Of a stretch of DNA of 64,000 nt, positions 14,148-26,700 are shown piece after piece. The first letter of the stretch is position 1; each line of letters starts with the position of its first letter. Origin of the DNA: Scortum barcoo (lineage: Eukaryota; Chordata; Actinopteri; Centrarchiformes; Terapontidae); contig CM041538.1 in assembly GCA_023238725.1 (NCBI GenBank), positions 3,912,380-3,976,379 of the forward strand. The letters are read 5' to 3'. Position numbers and translations under genes: made by a program. The notes below the pieces were generated by a model that was not told where the DNA came from, did not search any database, and saw only the letters and a program-made list of their open reading frames with translations.

Positions 14148-14448
14148 ATGGCGGGCTTCGGAGGCGCCGTGATGTGTTCATGGTCCGGTTCCGGGTCCGC
14201 GTCCGCGTCCGACCCTTCATCCGCGGCGGCGGCGGCGACGGCGGTGCCCGCGTCCGAGCAGCACAAACCGAGGAAGAGGAGGCGAGCCTTCTGCCTGACC
14301 AGGATCAAGTCCCGCAGCAGCTCCGGCAAACAGCAGCAGCAGCAGCAGCCCGCCAACAACAACAACACGCCGTTCATGATCCACTGCCAGATCGGAAAAG
14401 AGATCAAACACATCTGCAGCAACTGTCGGGGAGCAGGCCCGCACGACG
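14148..14448 (+). CDS. phactr1: phactr1 first coding exon in this window (alternative N-terminus)
   Basis: This exon begins at an ATG with A at -3 and G at +4 and ends at a GTGAGG donor in phase 1, which matches exon 2. It encodes about 100 residues: an Ala/Ser-rich start, a basic KPRKRRRAFCLTRIKSRSSS segment, a CAG-encoded Gln tract, an Asn tract, and a compact end, FMIHCQIGKEIKHICSNCRG, with spaced cysteines. It does not resemble the canonical mammalian long N-terminus as I know it and so represents an alternative promoter and start. The GC-rich, CpG-rich context (about 14000-14450) supports a promoter-proximal exon. Confidence 0.75.
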
Positions 14449-14704
14449 GTGAGGAGAGCCGGGTCACTACACACACGGGGGGACGGGACGAGTGTTTTCA
14501 CCCTCTGCTTTTACATGATTACTGTCATCTGTCGGTGACCGCTCCCTGCCCGCAGCACCGACAGCTGCTCTCAGATCAGCCCCGATGGTCCTTTAGTTCT
14601 CAGAGTTAGTTTGTACAGAGCTGCAAGGAAAGCTGTGGTATCTTAAAGCCTTTGTATCGGTGCAGCCTACTGTGGAGATTTAGAGGGTATCAAGGTGCTG
14701 AGGA

Positions 14705-14735
<31 letters not shown>

Positions 14736-17700
14736 ATTTTTGTTCTTTGGTCCCCTCCTGACACGTTATCAGCCTGAATTTAAATGACTTGATCAATCAA
14801 TACCTTACTTGGGACTGCAAGTAATGATTCATTTTATTGTCCCTTTAATATTTTTTTTTTTAAAAAACAAATCAATCCATTATTTGTTTAGTCTATAAAA
14901 TATCATACATTTGCCTGAGCTGATGTCTTCAAATGACTTTGTTGGACAAAAAGTCTGAAATCCATAAATACTGAGCTTGCAGTGATGTCAAACAGCAAAT
15001 CTTTACAATTGAGAAGCTGGAACAGAGAATTCGTCAATCACGGTTACAATTACCTGTTTTCAATAATTAGTGTCAGTAATAATTCACTAAAACTAATTTT
15101 GTAGCACATTCCCAATAATGAGAGCATAAAAACAACTAATCCAAAAACAGGAGTCAGCCAAGAACCTGGATTAGTCAGCTAATGGGCCGCGCACTCTGAG
15201 CCCTGCCAGCAGCATCACTCCTTCGGCTGCTCCGTCGTGTTGTTGAGCTTGTTGTGGAGTGAGTCAGTGGGAGTAAACAGACCCGGGGTCGCACTGAAAG
15301 AATGTGGCTCCGCGGTGTGAGTCCGGGCCATCTGACTCACCGCTGCCTCCACTCCACTGCTGGGGGCTGTCTCACAGGGACAAAGACGAGTCAGGAGGGA
15401 AGATGTTAAACCTGCGATGTCATTCATGAAAGGACGAGATGAGCTCAGAGATGAATCTCCTTACCGCACGGGACAGCTGAAACCCACTCATGCAACTTAA
15501 CTCAAGAGTTTTACACTCAGAAGATTGTACAGCTGATACTAAGAGGCTGCCGCTGGTGATACTGTAGATGTTTTATTCTTTATTTGTCCAGGGAGCTCTC
15601 TGTGAGCTCTCTGATGGTCACACCAGGGTGCTACACAGAAGGAGCACACACTCAATCAGCTGTCCAGAGAGGCAGCTGAGGAGGGGAGGTGGACAGGGTT
15701 ACGGGGGGTGGGGGGCTGTTGTTGTTGAAGGGCCTCTGGATGGAAGCTGCTGATGTGGTACAGATTTGAACTGACATCCCTCGTGGAACAAGGCCACGCC
15801 AAGGCTGACATCTCCTCCCGTCTGCAGCTGCTTACTGCTTCAGATTTATTGGTTTTTCCTTCACAGCTGCCGACTGACTCTTCGGCTTTATTTGCAGTCA
15901 TTGGTTCATTCTGCCTAATATTGATAATATTACTTAACAGATTTCATTGACAGAGCAGTGCTGCCATGTGTCTTGTAAAATACATTTACTTTGGACCTAT
16001 TTTTTTCCAGAACTGTGAAGCGACAGTGTTTTCCTGGATTCCTTGCGTCCTTACAAAAGCTGTTATTTTTATGCCACAGACAGTTTAACAGATTTGTATT
16101 ATAATCACGTTTTCATCCTACACATTTCACCAGTTTCAAGACATGTTGGAAAAGCCCGTTAACAACTCTTTTTCTGTGACATCATTTTTGCAGCTGAGTT
16201 AGAAATTCACGTTTTCATCACTCAGTATTTAATGATCTTTACGCTGATTTAACAGCAAACGACTGACTGACTCACTTTGCTGCTCACTTTCTGCTGCTGT
16301 ACAGCTCTGATCTTTATAGACAGGATTGAATTTTTATTTTGATGCGGTTCAGATTTGAGAGTTGTTTAAGCTTTGAGTGTTTTCTGTTTCTTACCCGTGT
16401 CAGATGACCCAGGTGTTTGACTTTAAATACAGTGCTAACATGTGAGTCAGGGTTCAGCGTCGCCCTTTATGGACATTGCGGTGGGGTTAGACAGGCTTTC
16501 ACATGTAAATATTTCCATTCTTCTGCTTGTACGTACGTGTGTCAATGCCTGCCGGTGCTCATGTGTGTTCGTGTCTGCCTGCAGCCCGCTAAAATGTTGG
16601 TTTTCTTTGTATTCGTTGCCTCCTGCCCTCATCCCGTGGAGTCTGTCTGTACAGCAGGATGATGTGAGTGGAATGGGAAAGGTGTAATTTTCCAATGAAA
16701 AACTGGAGTGCCTCGTATAGAACAGCCTCCAGCGTGATTGCTTTCACACAACTCCCTGTAGGACCGAGAGAACGGTCACAGCTGAGTCAGACAGCGAGTG
16801 GAAACAGTGGAGGAGGAGAAGGTGATACTTAGTTCAGAGAAGGAGAAGTTTGTTGTGGAGATTCACTCTTTGTATACACTCTGTTTTTATTTTCTTGTCC
16901 CTGTCCTGAGGTGTGTCTCGTCTCTGAACCCCCATCCCCCCCCACCTCGTCTAACTGTGATGAAGAGAGATCCAAAGAAGCTTTACCTGACTTGATTACG
17001 CTCAGCCCCCTGGGAGAACGGGTCTCTTGACATTTAAATCACAGACTAGTCATCATCTGTTTTCCTTAACTGTGAATTTACGAAGCCCAGCACCAACGTA
17101 AATATGCAGTTTGGTAATTGAATATTTACTTTCTACCTGACTTAGAAACTCCCATAAAAAGCAACCCAAAATTATGTGTTCCGTCAACATTGGTATTATC
17201 TCCTCACTCACCTCCAAATGACTTTACACATAGAACTGCTGACAAAATCAATCTAAGCAAGAACATTTAAACACTTTCAACCAGAAGTGCTTTATATAGG
17301 TTCCTCTGTATTAAGGGTTTCAAGTGAAATTGATCAAGGAGTCATGTGGGGGTTAGGTAGGACATCCTGGACTCTTCACCTAGAAGGGCTGCAACTACCC
17401 ATTTAGTTTTTTGTCTATAAAATGACAGTAGTGTGATGTCTGTAGATGTCTTGGTATGTTAAACCAACCACAACCTAAAGATTTTCAGTTCACTTTGATA
17501 TGAAGCACAGAAAATGTCAAATCTTCAAGTCTGAGAAGCTGCAGCTGTTAAAAACTGACATAAATGATCAGTTGATTATCAAAATAGTTGTTGATTGACT
17601 TTGATCACCTTATCAATCAGTCAGCTTTTCATAGCAGCTGTATTCCCTGTTTATTGTTATTGTTTACTGTTATTTTCCAGCTGCTTTAAAAGAAAAATAA

Positions 17701-20700
17701 GCCTCAAAGTGAGTGAAAAACATGCTTTGGTACTTGTTGTTTACCAGCTTGTTAATGACCTTGTTGTGCCCGTCCTGTTTTCCAGCTGAGGAGGTGGAGA
17801 GGTTGGCGGCGATGCGCTCTGATTCGCTGGTTCCAGGCACACACACGCCTCCCATTCGGCGGCGGAGCAAATTCGCCACCCTGGGACGTCTGTTTAAACC
17901 CTGGAAGTGGAGGAAGAAGAAGAGTGAAAAGTTCAAGCAGACCTCTGCCGGTGAGAACCAAAACAGCACACACAGCACCTCCACTGTCTCCCGGTTCCCC
18001 AGCTCTCCCTGGCCGTAGTGATCCGCCTCACCCACAGAAGATAAATGTCTCCCTGTCGCACCGAGCTACAGTAGCTTTGATGAACAGCAGCTCAGACGTG
18101 CCGTGCTGCAGAGCGGGGGGGTGATATACCGGCTGCAGCAAACATCCACTATGTATGATTCTGGTTATGTAAGGCTGGTAAATCACAAGGAGACTGCTCC
18201 GGCTGCCAAACCACCAGCACTGCTGAGCCCGGCTCTGTTAGCTGTCAGTTGGTTAGATACACACATTTAAAAATGTATACACACGTACACAGATCATAGG
18301 ATGAGGATAGGATAGGATAACACAAACTGATAAATAGTTAACATACTCATCTATTGATATAACTGTAATAATAAATTATGTTAATACTTGACACAAAAGA
18401 GCATTGTTCAGTAATATACAAATATTAATCCGTAGACCTAAATGATGCACCTAATCTCCATTCAAACAGACTTTTCAACGTCTCCAAAAAAACTGACACC
18501 TCTGTAATGGTTTGTTTGTTTGTCATCGAGCTGAGAGAAAATAGCGTGTGACTGAATGAATAAATAGATTTTTATTTTTGTGTAGGGTCATTTACATGAG
18601 CCTTTCCTCCTGGAGTGATTCAGACAGATGAATCATCAACAAACCAAACATCCTGGTATATGAATCCCCCGAGCGTCTACAGTAATGGCACAGCATACTG
18701 ACCTCACATAAATATGGATAGTCTGCGTATAGTATAATGTCCCAGGAGATATCCAGCAATGAAAATCTATGTATCTGTATATGCACACAGCATATATGTA
18801 TGTATCTGTATATGCACACAGCCTCACAAGTAGAAATGTAATACACATTTTAACCAAACATAATCCAAACCGAACAAAATACACACATGTGGATATGTTT
18901 ATTTAAAAACATTGCACACCTGATCCATTTCAGAAATCACTAGTCTGTACTCCATATAAAGTCTGAACATGCTTGTGTTTGACATACACACACATTGTGG
19001 TTATCACAGAATACCACTGAATAATGACGGGAGAATATGACCAATCGTATAATTATAATAACAGTTTTAAAAAGGTAGAATGTAGAGTCTGAGGGAAAAC
19101 GAAGCAAATTGAAAAGCTAATTGGCACAATTTACATGTGTTATACTCGGTTCAAACACAATGACTAAAAGCTGTTAATTACTGTATTCATCCAGAGATCC
19201 AAACACAGCAGCTGTGGAAGAGTTGATTATTAACGTTAACTGCAGCAGCAAATTAGCGTTAAATGGTGACTGTGCCTCTGTGGAGCGATGTTAGCCGCGG
19301 TGTCTGAGGAAATGTGGATGTTAGTTCATATGTCTGGTTCTCAGCTACCATATGCGCTCAGTCTTAAGCTGCGAAAGAGAGGAGAGCGTCTGATTTGGAC
19401 GCAGAAATGGAAGCTGTTGTTGTTTCTCAGCTGGCTGAACCCTTTTACATCCTGTTCTCACTGAGAGGCACAGCAGAGGGTGAAGAGAGGCTTCCTACAG
19501 CCAAGCTGTTCTCCCAGCTGTCACAGCAGGAGACTGAAACCTGCTTCCTTTCACTGTGTGCAAATAAAACACAATATGCAGCTAACAGCACACACAGGTA
19601 GATGCGTGGTGTGAGCACCATGTGTTACTGCTGGACTCCTGCCATCACTCAGTCCAGGGGCGTTCACTTATGACTGATACAGAGACAGTAACCAGGAGAA
19701 ATGCTGCACATCAAGAAAATCACAAGTCTATGAAATTCACAAACATTTTGTTCAATAGTTCATTCATGTCAAGTCAGTTTCATTTCTATAGTCCAATATA
19801 ACCGATCACAGATTTCCTTCAATTACAAATAAAACGGTATTCAATGAAAACATACAATTTTCTTTCTACACATTTAGTCAAGTTTGACAACCAAGAAAGT
19901 AAAGGCATGGATGAGGCAAGAGACATAATAGTACGGCAACTGAGTGTATTTTGTTTGTAATATATCTGAGCTTTTTTGTTGATTTTTTTAGCAAGAAGTT
20001 AAAAATATTGTTGTAATGTTTCTGCCCATCTGAGGCAGATGACAGTCTATTGTACTTCATGTTGACAGCCTGTCTCCATGCCTCCACTATCCTACATGTT
20101 CAGAAGACAACAAGAAGTTGTGTGTTATTGGGCCATAAAATATATTAAAAAAGCTTTGGAGCACATGTTTGTTTGTGTTGTACACATTTATGGTTTTATA
20201 TGAGCTGAGCGACAGGCAGTAACAAAAGACTGCAATTGTTACCGTCTTGTGTTTGGCTCTGGATAATATTTACATGTCCTCTATCCAACTGATTTAATGA
20301 AAAGTAAGAACTTTGTGCAGGCACATGACTCCTGTCAGCTTAAAAATGTTTCTAAATATTGGAATAGTTCAAAGCAGTTCAGCTTCTTTCATGAAGCTGA
20401 TGTTTTCCATGCACTTATTGTAAGCTGCTTTGGACAAAAGAATCAGCTAAATAAATGTAATTTAAAATGCAATTAACAATTGTGATACCTAAAGGTGGTG
20501 AAAACAAAACTTGATTTGACCTAATAGTGTCCTGACAGAAGATAAAGAAGAAATATGAACAATATGACATTTTAAAAACGGGAAGTTGATGATAGTTATA
20601 AAATACTTTAGGTTGCAACTGGTGAGAAGGTTAAAGGGAAGATAGATACAAGTTGTGAAGTTTTAGCATACCATCCCTATAGGATGTGGAGAAATATGTC

Positions 20701-23700
20701 TGCCATATCTACCACTTTTATTGTATTAACAGGAAGTTTCAGCACATAAAACAAATGACTGTAAAAACAAATGATCTTTCCACTTCCCTCATGTACTGTA
20801 GGTGACTTGTTCATGTGTTCATGACGTGCAAATCTGAAATGTGAGTGAAGGAGAGTTGTTCTGAAAATAAAGTAAAAAACGCAACAACACATTATAAACT
20901 CATGTTTGAAATGTGGCTTTAGTAGTTTAATCCTTATATGAATGATTAAATCCAAACTTCTGACACCATACAGTTGGAGTCTGTGCTCTTAGCCCACTTT
21001 GCTGCAAACATGACGTGCTCATGTGTTTGGTTCAGCCAGCTGCTAGTGAAGCCCGTGAATGGCTCGGAGCTGCAGTTACAAGATTATTGCTGGCGAGCAA
21101 CAATGATGGAGGCAGGAAGTCCAAACAAACATCTGCTGCAGCTGACGCATTCCCCAACACTAATAACACTCTGCACAAGAGGCCTGACAGTTTTCTTTGT
21201 GTTGTTGTTTGTTTGTTTGACGTCATGTCATCTCGGCTCCTTCAGTGCTGGAGAGGAAGATGTCCACTCGCCAGAGCAGAGAAGAGCTCATCAAGAAAGG
21301 GGTGCTGAAGGAGGTGTATGAGAAAGGTGAATAACTCAGTCATGTTTTTATGGCCAGTGGAATCATGATGATACAGTCAAGACTGCTGATATATTCCAAT
21401 CAATATCTGTCACTCAAAATGAGCAATTTCGAGAAATCAATAGAGCTGAGCTACATTAACTTCATTGATTTGTTGTTTTTTTACATTTCATGGAGACAGT
21501 TATAAATGTATATCTTTATTAGGGATTTGAGAAAAGCTTGTTACCTGGAGTTATGGCTGCAATTAATGATTATTTTCATTAATGAATCGTCTGTAATTTA
21601 AGTGAATCATTTTGTCTGTAAAATATCAAGAAAAAAGCGAAACCTTTCCCCAGAGCCTCAGGCGAAGCTTTGACATGGCTTGTTTTAACCAACCAAGACC
21701 ATAAAATACTCAACTTATGGAGAAGTAAAACAGAAAAGTACCAAATGATGTTTGGCGATTTTTCTTGATTGTTTGTTTTAATGATTAATTTATTATAAAA
21801 ATTTTTTTATTGTCAGTCAACTTTTTGTTTCAGCACTCTTGCAGCTCAGTTGTATTTGATGTTGCCTGATCCACATGATATCTACCTTATCCATACATAA
21901 CAAAAAATAATAAAGTCATCTTATCTTTTCATTTACTTATTTCTACTTACCTGTGTTTGACTCTCTTCCTCCTGTTCATCTTTTCCTGCTCCCCGCTGTC
22001 TGTAGACGGCTCTTCCCCGGCTGTACGAGAGGAGGTGAAGATGGAGAACGGGCGTTCTCCGGTGCTCGGCTCCAGCCTGTCAGAGTCTGAAGGTACTGAG
22101 CTGATGGAGGGAGCAACTGCAGCTGTAGGTAGGCAGCAGAGCCTCGCCACCAGCGTCGCCTCATCCCTCGCCTTCGTGTCTTGCCGTCTGACCGTTTTGC
22201 TCCTTCTCGTCAGGCTCTCTGGAGTTTCAGATGCCGGGTGAGGCTGCGTGTCAACAGGACCACACTCAGAAATGCAGCCAGGCTCCGCCCATGAAGAAGG
22301 CCACAGTCTATCCGTCTGACGGCGCCGAAATGACGCTCTCCAGACCTCCCACGCTACACAAACAACCTCCTGCGCTGCCACCCAAACCCTTCAACAGGCT
22401 ACCTAATCACATTACAGGTGAGCGTGTACACTCGTAACTGTGCATGTGACTCTGTGTATGCACGTCCAGTCCTGTCACCCCCCTCCCCTCTCTGTGCAGA
22501 CGGTGCCCCGGTGAAGCTGCCGTGTATGTCGGTGAAGTTATCTCCTCCTCTACCTCCAAAGAAGCTCATGATCTCCGTACCTGCAGGGAGCATGGAGCCC
22601 TCTTCGTTCGCCTTCCAGAAGTGCCCCGCCCCTCCCAGCCATGCTCCAATGGGCGGGCACTCCCTGCAGTACGGGACGCTGCCTGTCCCCCTCCACCCAC
22701 CCAGCCGCATCATCGAGGAGCTCAACAAGACCCTGGCCCTCACCATGCAGAGGTTTGAGAGGTGAGCATCAAACTGTCGGAGACATCTAAACCCAGAGTG
22801 CCCTGCTCGGTTAACGGAGAACGTTCACATCAATAATTCTCCAAAAGTCAACATTTCATGAACTAAGACAAAAAGGAAACTACATAGAGAGATACAATTT
22901 ATTTAACTGTACATACTCAGGTGATACAGTCTGGTTTCTGCTGAAATGACAGCAGGAGGAAAATACTGTCACTGACAAAATATCACCAATGGAAAACTGT
23001 GTTATTTTCATCACCCCTGGTCTCTTATAAGTGGAAGCATACTGGTTACATCCCCTCTCCTCCACCAGCCCACGCCTTTTGACCAGTGATAGAAGAGAAT
23101 TGAAAACCGGTCATTGACGTTGGTGGACTTTTCACTCGTATCACACTTTTCCATCCAGCCGCTCTCCTGTTATTTCACATCTTCGTGCCACATTGAACAT
23201 GAACCCCTGACCTTTGCCCTTTCCCACCAACCTGCAGCTCCATGATGCACGCTGTTCCCACGGTGATGATCGAGTGTGACGACGACAAAGAGAACCTCCC
23301 CAACGAGGCGGACTATGAGGACCTGCCCGGTATGTACAAGGACGAGGAAGAGGAGGAGGAGGAGGAGGAGGAAGAAGACGACGAGGACGAAGAGGAAGAG
23401 GAAGACGAGGACGAAGATGAGGATGATACATTGTTTACAAGTAGGTGTTTTTCTTTGTAGTAGGAAGAATGTGTGTGTCTTTTATAGCCAATTATTGGAG
23501 ACGGAGCTTCGACCAGTTAATACTGTAACAAATTATTTTCATTGTCAAGTGGTAACATCTAACTGTGGCCTGTTGACGTTAATTATAATTTATAATGTGT
23601 GCACATGCATGTTAATGTGTTTCCATATGGTTGCGCAGGCATGGACGTCAGGCGGTGTGAAGAACTCTTTGTTATCAGAGATGTGAATTATTTATCATGG

Positions 23701-26700
23701 AGGCATTACGCATGTATGGTTTGTTGTATGTGTGCACATGAGGAAAGTTGGGGGGAAAAAACATTTAGAAAAAGGGTCAAACAATAAAACAATGAAAAAT
23801 GAAAGCTGCAATAATTCATTTTATTTCCCAACAGGCTGAAGAACACAGGGCCCTGACATACTCTTAACTTGTAAAGTATTTATGGCTCACATGACAGATA
23901 ACAGCAGGTCTAGTTTTCAACAACTCCACTATGTTCATCAGCAAGCCAGCCATTAAATTTGTCTGCTGTTTGCTGATGAGCAGTACATGTACGTTTTGGT
24001 TATCAGTGCTTACTCTCAGAACAGCTCTCTGGAAATCTGACTGTGAACGTGCCGTTAAACCAGAGCGATGAGCTAAAGGAGGCTAAAAAGCACCACGGAG
24101 CTGCAGACAGGGTCAGAAATCTGTTGGTTTGTTGCTGCCAACATCCTCTTTCACACAACAATTTCTGGCTTTATTGTTACTATAAAAAATACATAATGTA
24201 AGTGGAGCTTTACATGATGAATGACTACAACCAACAAAGGCACAAAAAACTATCTAGCAAATCATAAAAAGTTAAAACATTTCCCTCGGTGTATTATAGT
24301 AGAGGTTTGCTAAATCCCTAATCTATAAGCACACTAATGATGAATAACTACCATTATGTGCTAGAAGAAAATCTGTACAGATTCCTCAGAGTCAGCTTGT
24401 AAAGTGAGTGTTGTACACATCCTGGATCTGCAAAGCCGGTTATTCACACACAACATCCATTTTGCTTCTTGTCTGATCACTGAAGGCACACTGGCCATGA
24501 AGGTTTTACGAAAGGACTCTCTAGCCATCAAGCTGAGCAACCGTCCATCGAAGAGGGAGCTGGAGGAGAAGAACATCCTGCCGCTGCAGTCGGACCAAGA
24601 GAGATACGAGTCTCGACAGCAAACGGCCACCAAACTTACCAGGTGACTGACGACACGCAGGCAGAGATGGTACAGGTGCCGTAAACAATATCATACACAT
24701 CATCGTGCTCCTGTAAGAGGCGCATCCCGACACACTCGCCTGCAAAGTGCTTGAACCCGTGTGATGATGTGACCTGGCTGCTAAAGGACGCAGATGATGA
24801 ATGATGAGTAATAATAGAGAGAGGAGGAGAGAGATTAGAGCTGAGGAGAAAACAGATAGTGGAGTACAGAGTGACGATTTAAAAAGGTGAGTCAAAGTCT
24901 GAGGGAAAGGTGCAGTGAGCATGTGTAATATAACTAACTAATGCAACTAAGGATTTTCAACATATTTTCATTATGCATTCTTCTTTTGTATCCCTAATCT
25001 CTTAATTGTTTAATTTTCAAACGGGCATGAAAAACAGTAACACCTGACCAGAGCTCAGAAGTCCTCAAATATCTTCTCTTGTTCACTGTCTAAAACTCAA
25101 AGATATTTAATATTCAGTAATGAAAACAGTTGATTTCCAAATGCCCTTTGGTTTCGCTCCTTTTCTGCTGCATTATCTGATTTAACTTGCCTGAAGTTAA
25201 TTTTATTCAAATATTCAAAAAATAAAATAAAATGAAATTTTTAATCATGTTAATTTATTTGAAATTGTCTCCATGGTAAATCAAGTCAGTTAAAACACTG
25301 TGTAACACGTCTGGACACTGGCTGGAGCAGAAACTGTCTAAATTAAATGGCCTTGGTTTTTAAAGCAATTCGAGAAACCAAGCTAGCTTTTGATAGTATC
25401 CGACCAAAAAAATCTCCTTCAGGCCTCGTTCTAAAGCCACTGTCACTGCTCTCACATACAGTGCTTCCGGGAAAGTATTCACAACGCTTCAGGTTTTCCA
25501 CATTTTTTTATGTTACAGCCTTATTCCAAAATGGATTAAATTCATTTTCTTCCTCAAAATTCTACACACACCATAAATTTTTTTGCAAATTTATTAAAAA
25601 TAAAAAACTAAGAAATCACATGTACATAAGTATTCACAGCCTTTGCCATGAAGCTCAAAATTGAGCTCAGGTGCATCCTGTTTCCACTGATCATCCTTGA
25701 GATGTTGCTTCAGCTTAATTGGAGTCCACCTGTCATAAATTCAGTTGATTGGACTTGATTTGGAAAGACACACACCTGTCTATATAAGGTCCCACAGTTG
25801 ACAGTGCATGTCAGAGCACAAACCAAGCATGAAGTCAAAGGAATTGTCGGGTAGACCTCAGAGACAGGATTGTCTCGAGGCACAAATCTGGGGAAGGGTA
25901 CAGAAAGATTTCTGCTGCTTTGAAGGTCCCAATGTAGCACAGTGGCCTCCATCATCCATAAATGGAAGAAGTTCAGAACCACCAGGACTCTTCCTAGAGC
26001 TGGCAAACGGCCGTCTAAACTGAGCGATCGGGGGAAAAGGGCCTTAGTCAGGGAGGTGACCAAGAACCCGATGGTCACTCTGTCAGAGCTCCAGCGTACC
26101 TCTGTAGAGAGAGGAGAACCTTCCAGAAGGACAACCATCTCTGCAGCAATCCACCAATCAGGCCTGTATGGTAGAGTGGCCAGACGGAAGCCACTCCTGA
26201 GTAAAAGGCACATGGCAGCCTGCCTGGAGTTTGCCAAAATGCACCTGAAGGACTCTCAGACCATGAGAAACAAAATTCTCTGGTCTCTCTAACTCTTTGG
26301 CATTAATGCCAGGCGTCATGTTTGGAGGAAACCAGGCACCGCTCATCACCAGGCCAATACCATCCCTACAGTGAAGCATGGTGGTGGCAGCATCATGCTG
26401 TGGGGATGTTTTTCAGCGGCAGGAACTGGGAGACTAGTCAGGATAGAGGGAAAGATGAATGCAGCAATGTACAGAGACATCCTGGATGAAAACCTGCTCC
26501 AGAGCGCTCTTGACCTCAGACTGGGGCAACAGTTTATCTTTCAGCAGGACAACGACCCTAAGCACACAGCCAAGATAACAAAGTGAGTGGCTTTAGGACA
26601 ACTCTGTGAATGTCCTTGAGTGGCTCCAACCAGAGTCCCAGACTTGAATCCGTTTGAACATCTCTGGAGAGATCTGAAAATGGCTTGGCACTGACGCTTC

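Noticed and set aside
14069..14501. Minus-strand frames of 94 and 135 codons
   Set aside because: They are antisense shadows of the GC-rich phactr1 first exon (poly-Leu/Ala/Arg from CAG and GCG repeats).
23141..23686. Minus-strand Pro/Arg/Leu-rich and plus-strand Arg/Lys/Thr-rich frames
   Set aside because: They are alternative frames of the phactr1 acidic trinucleotide tract.
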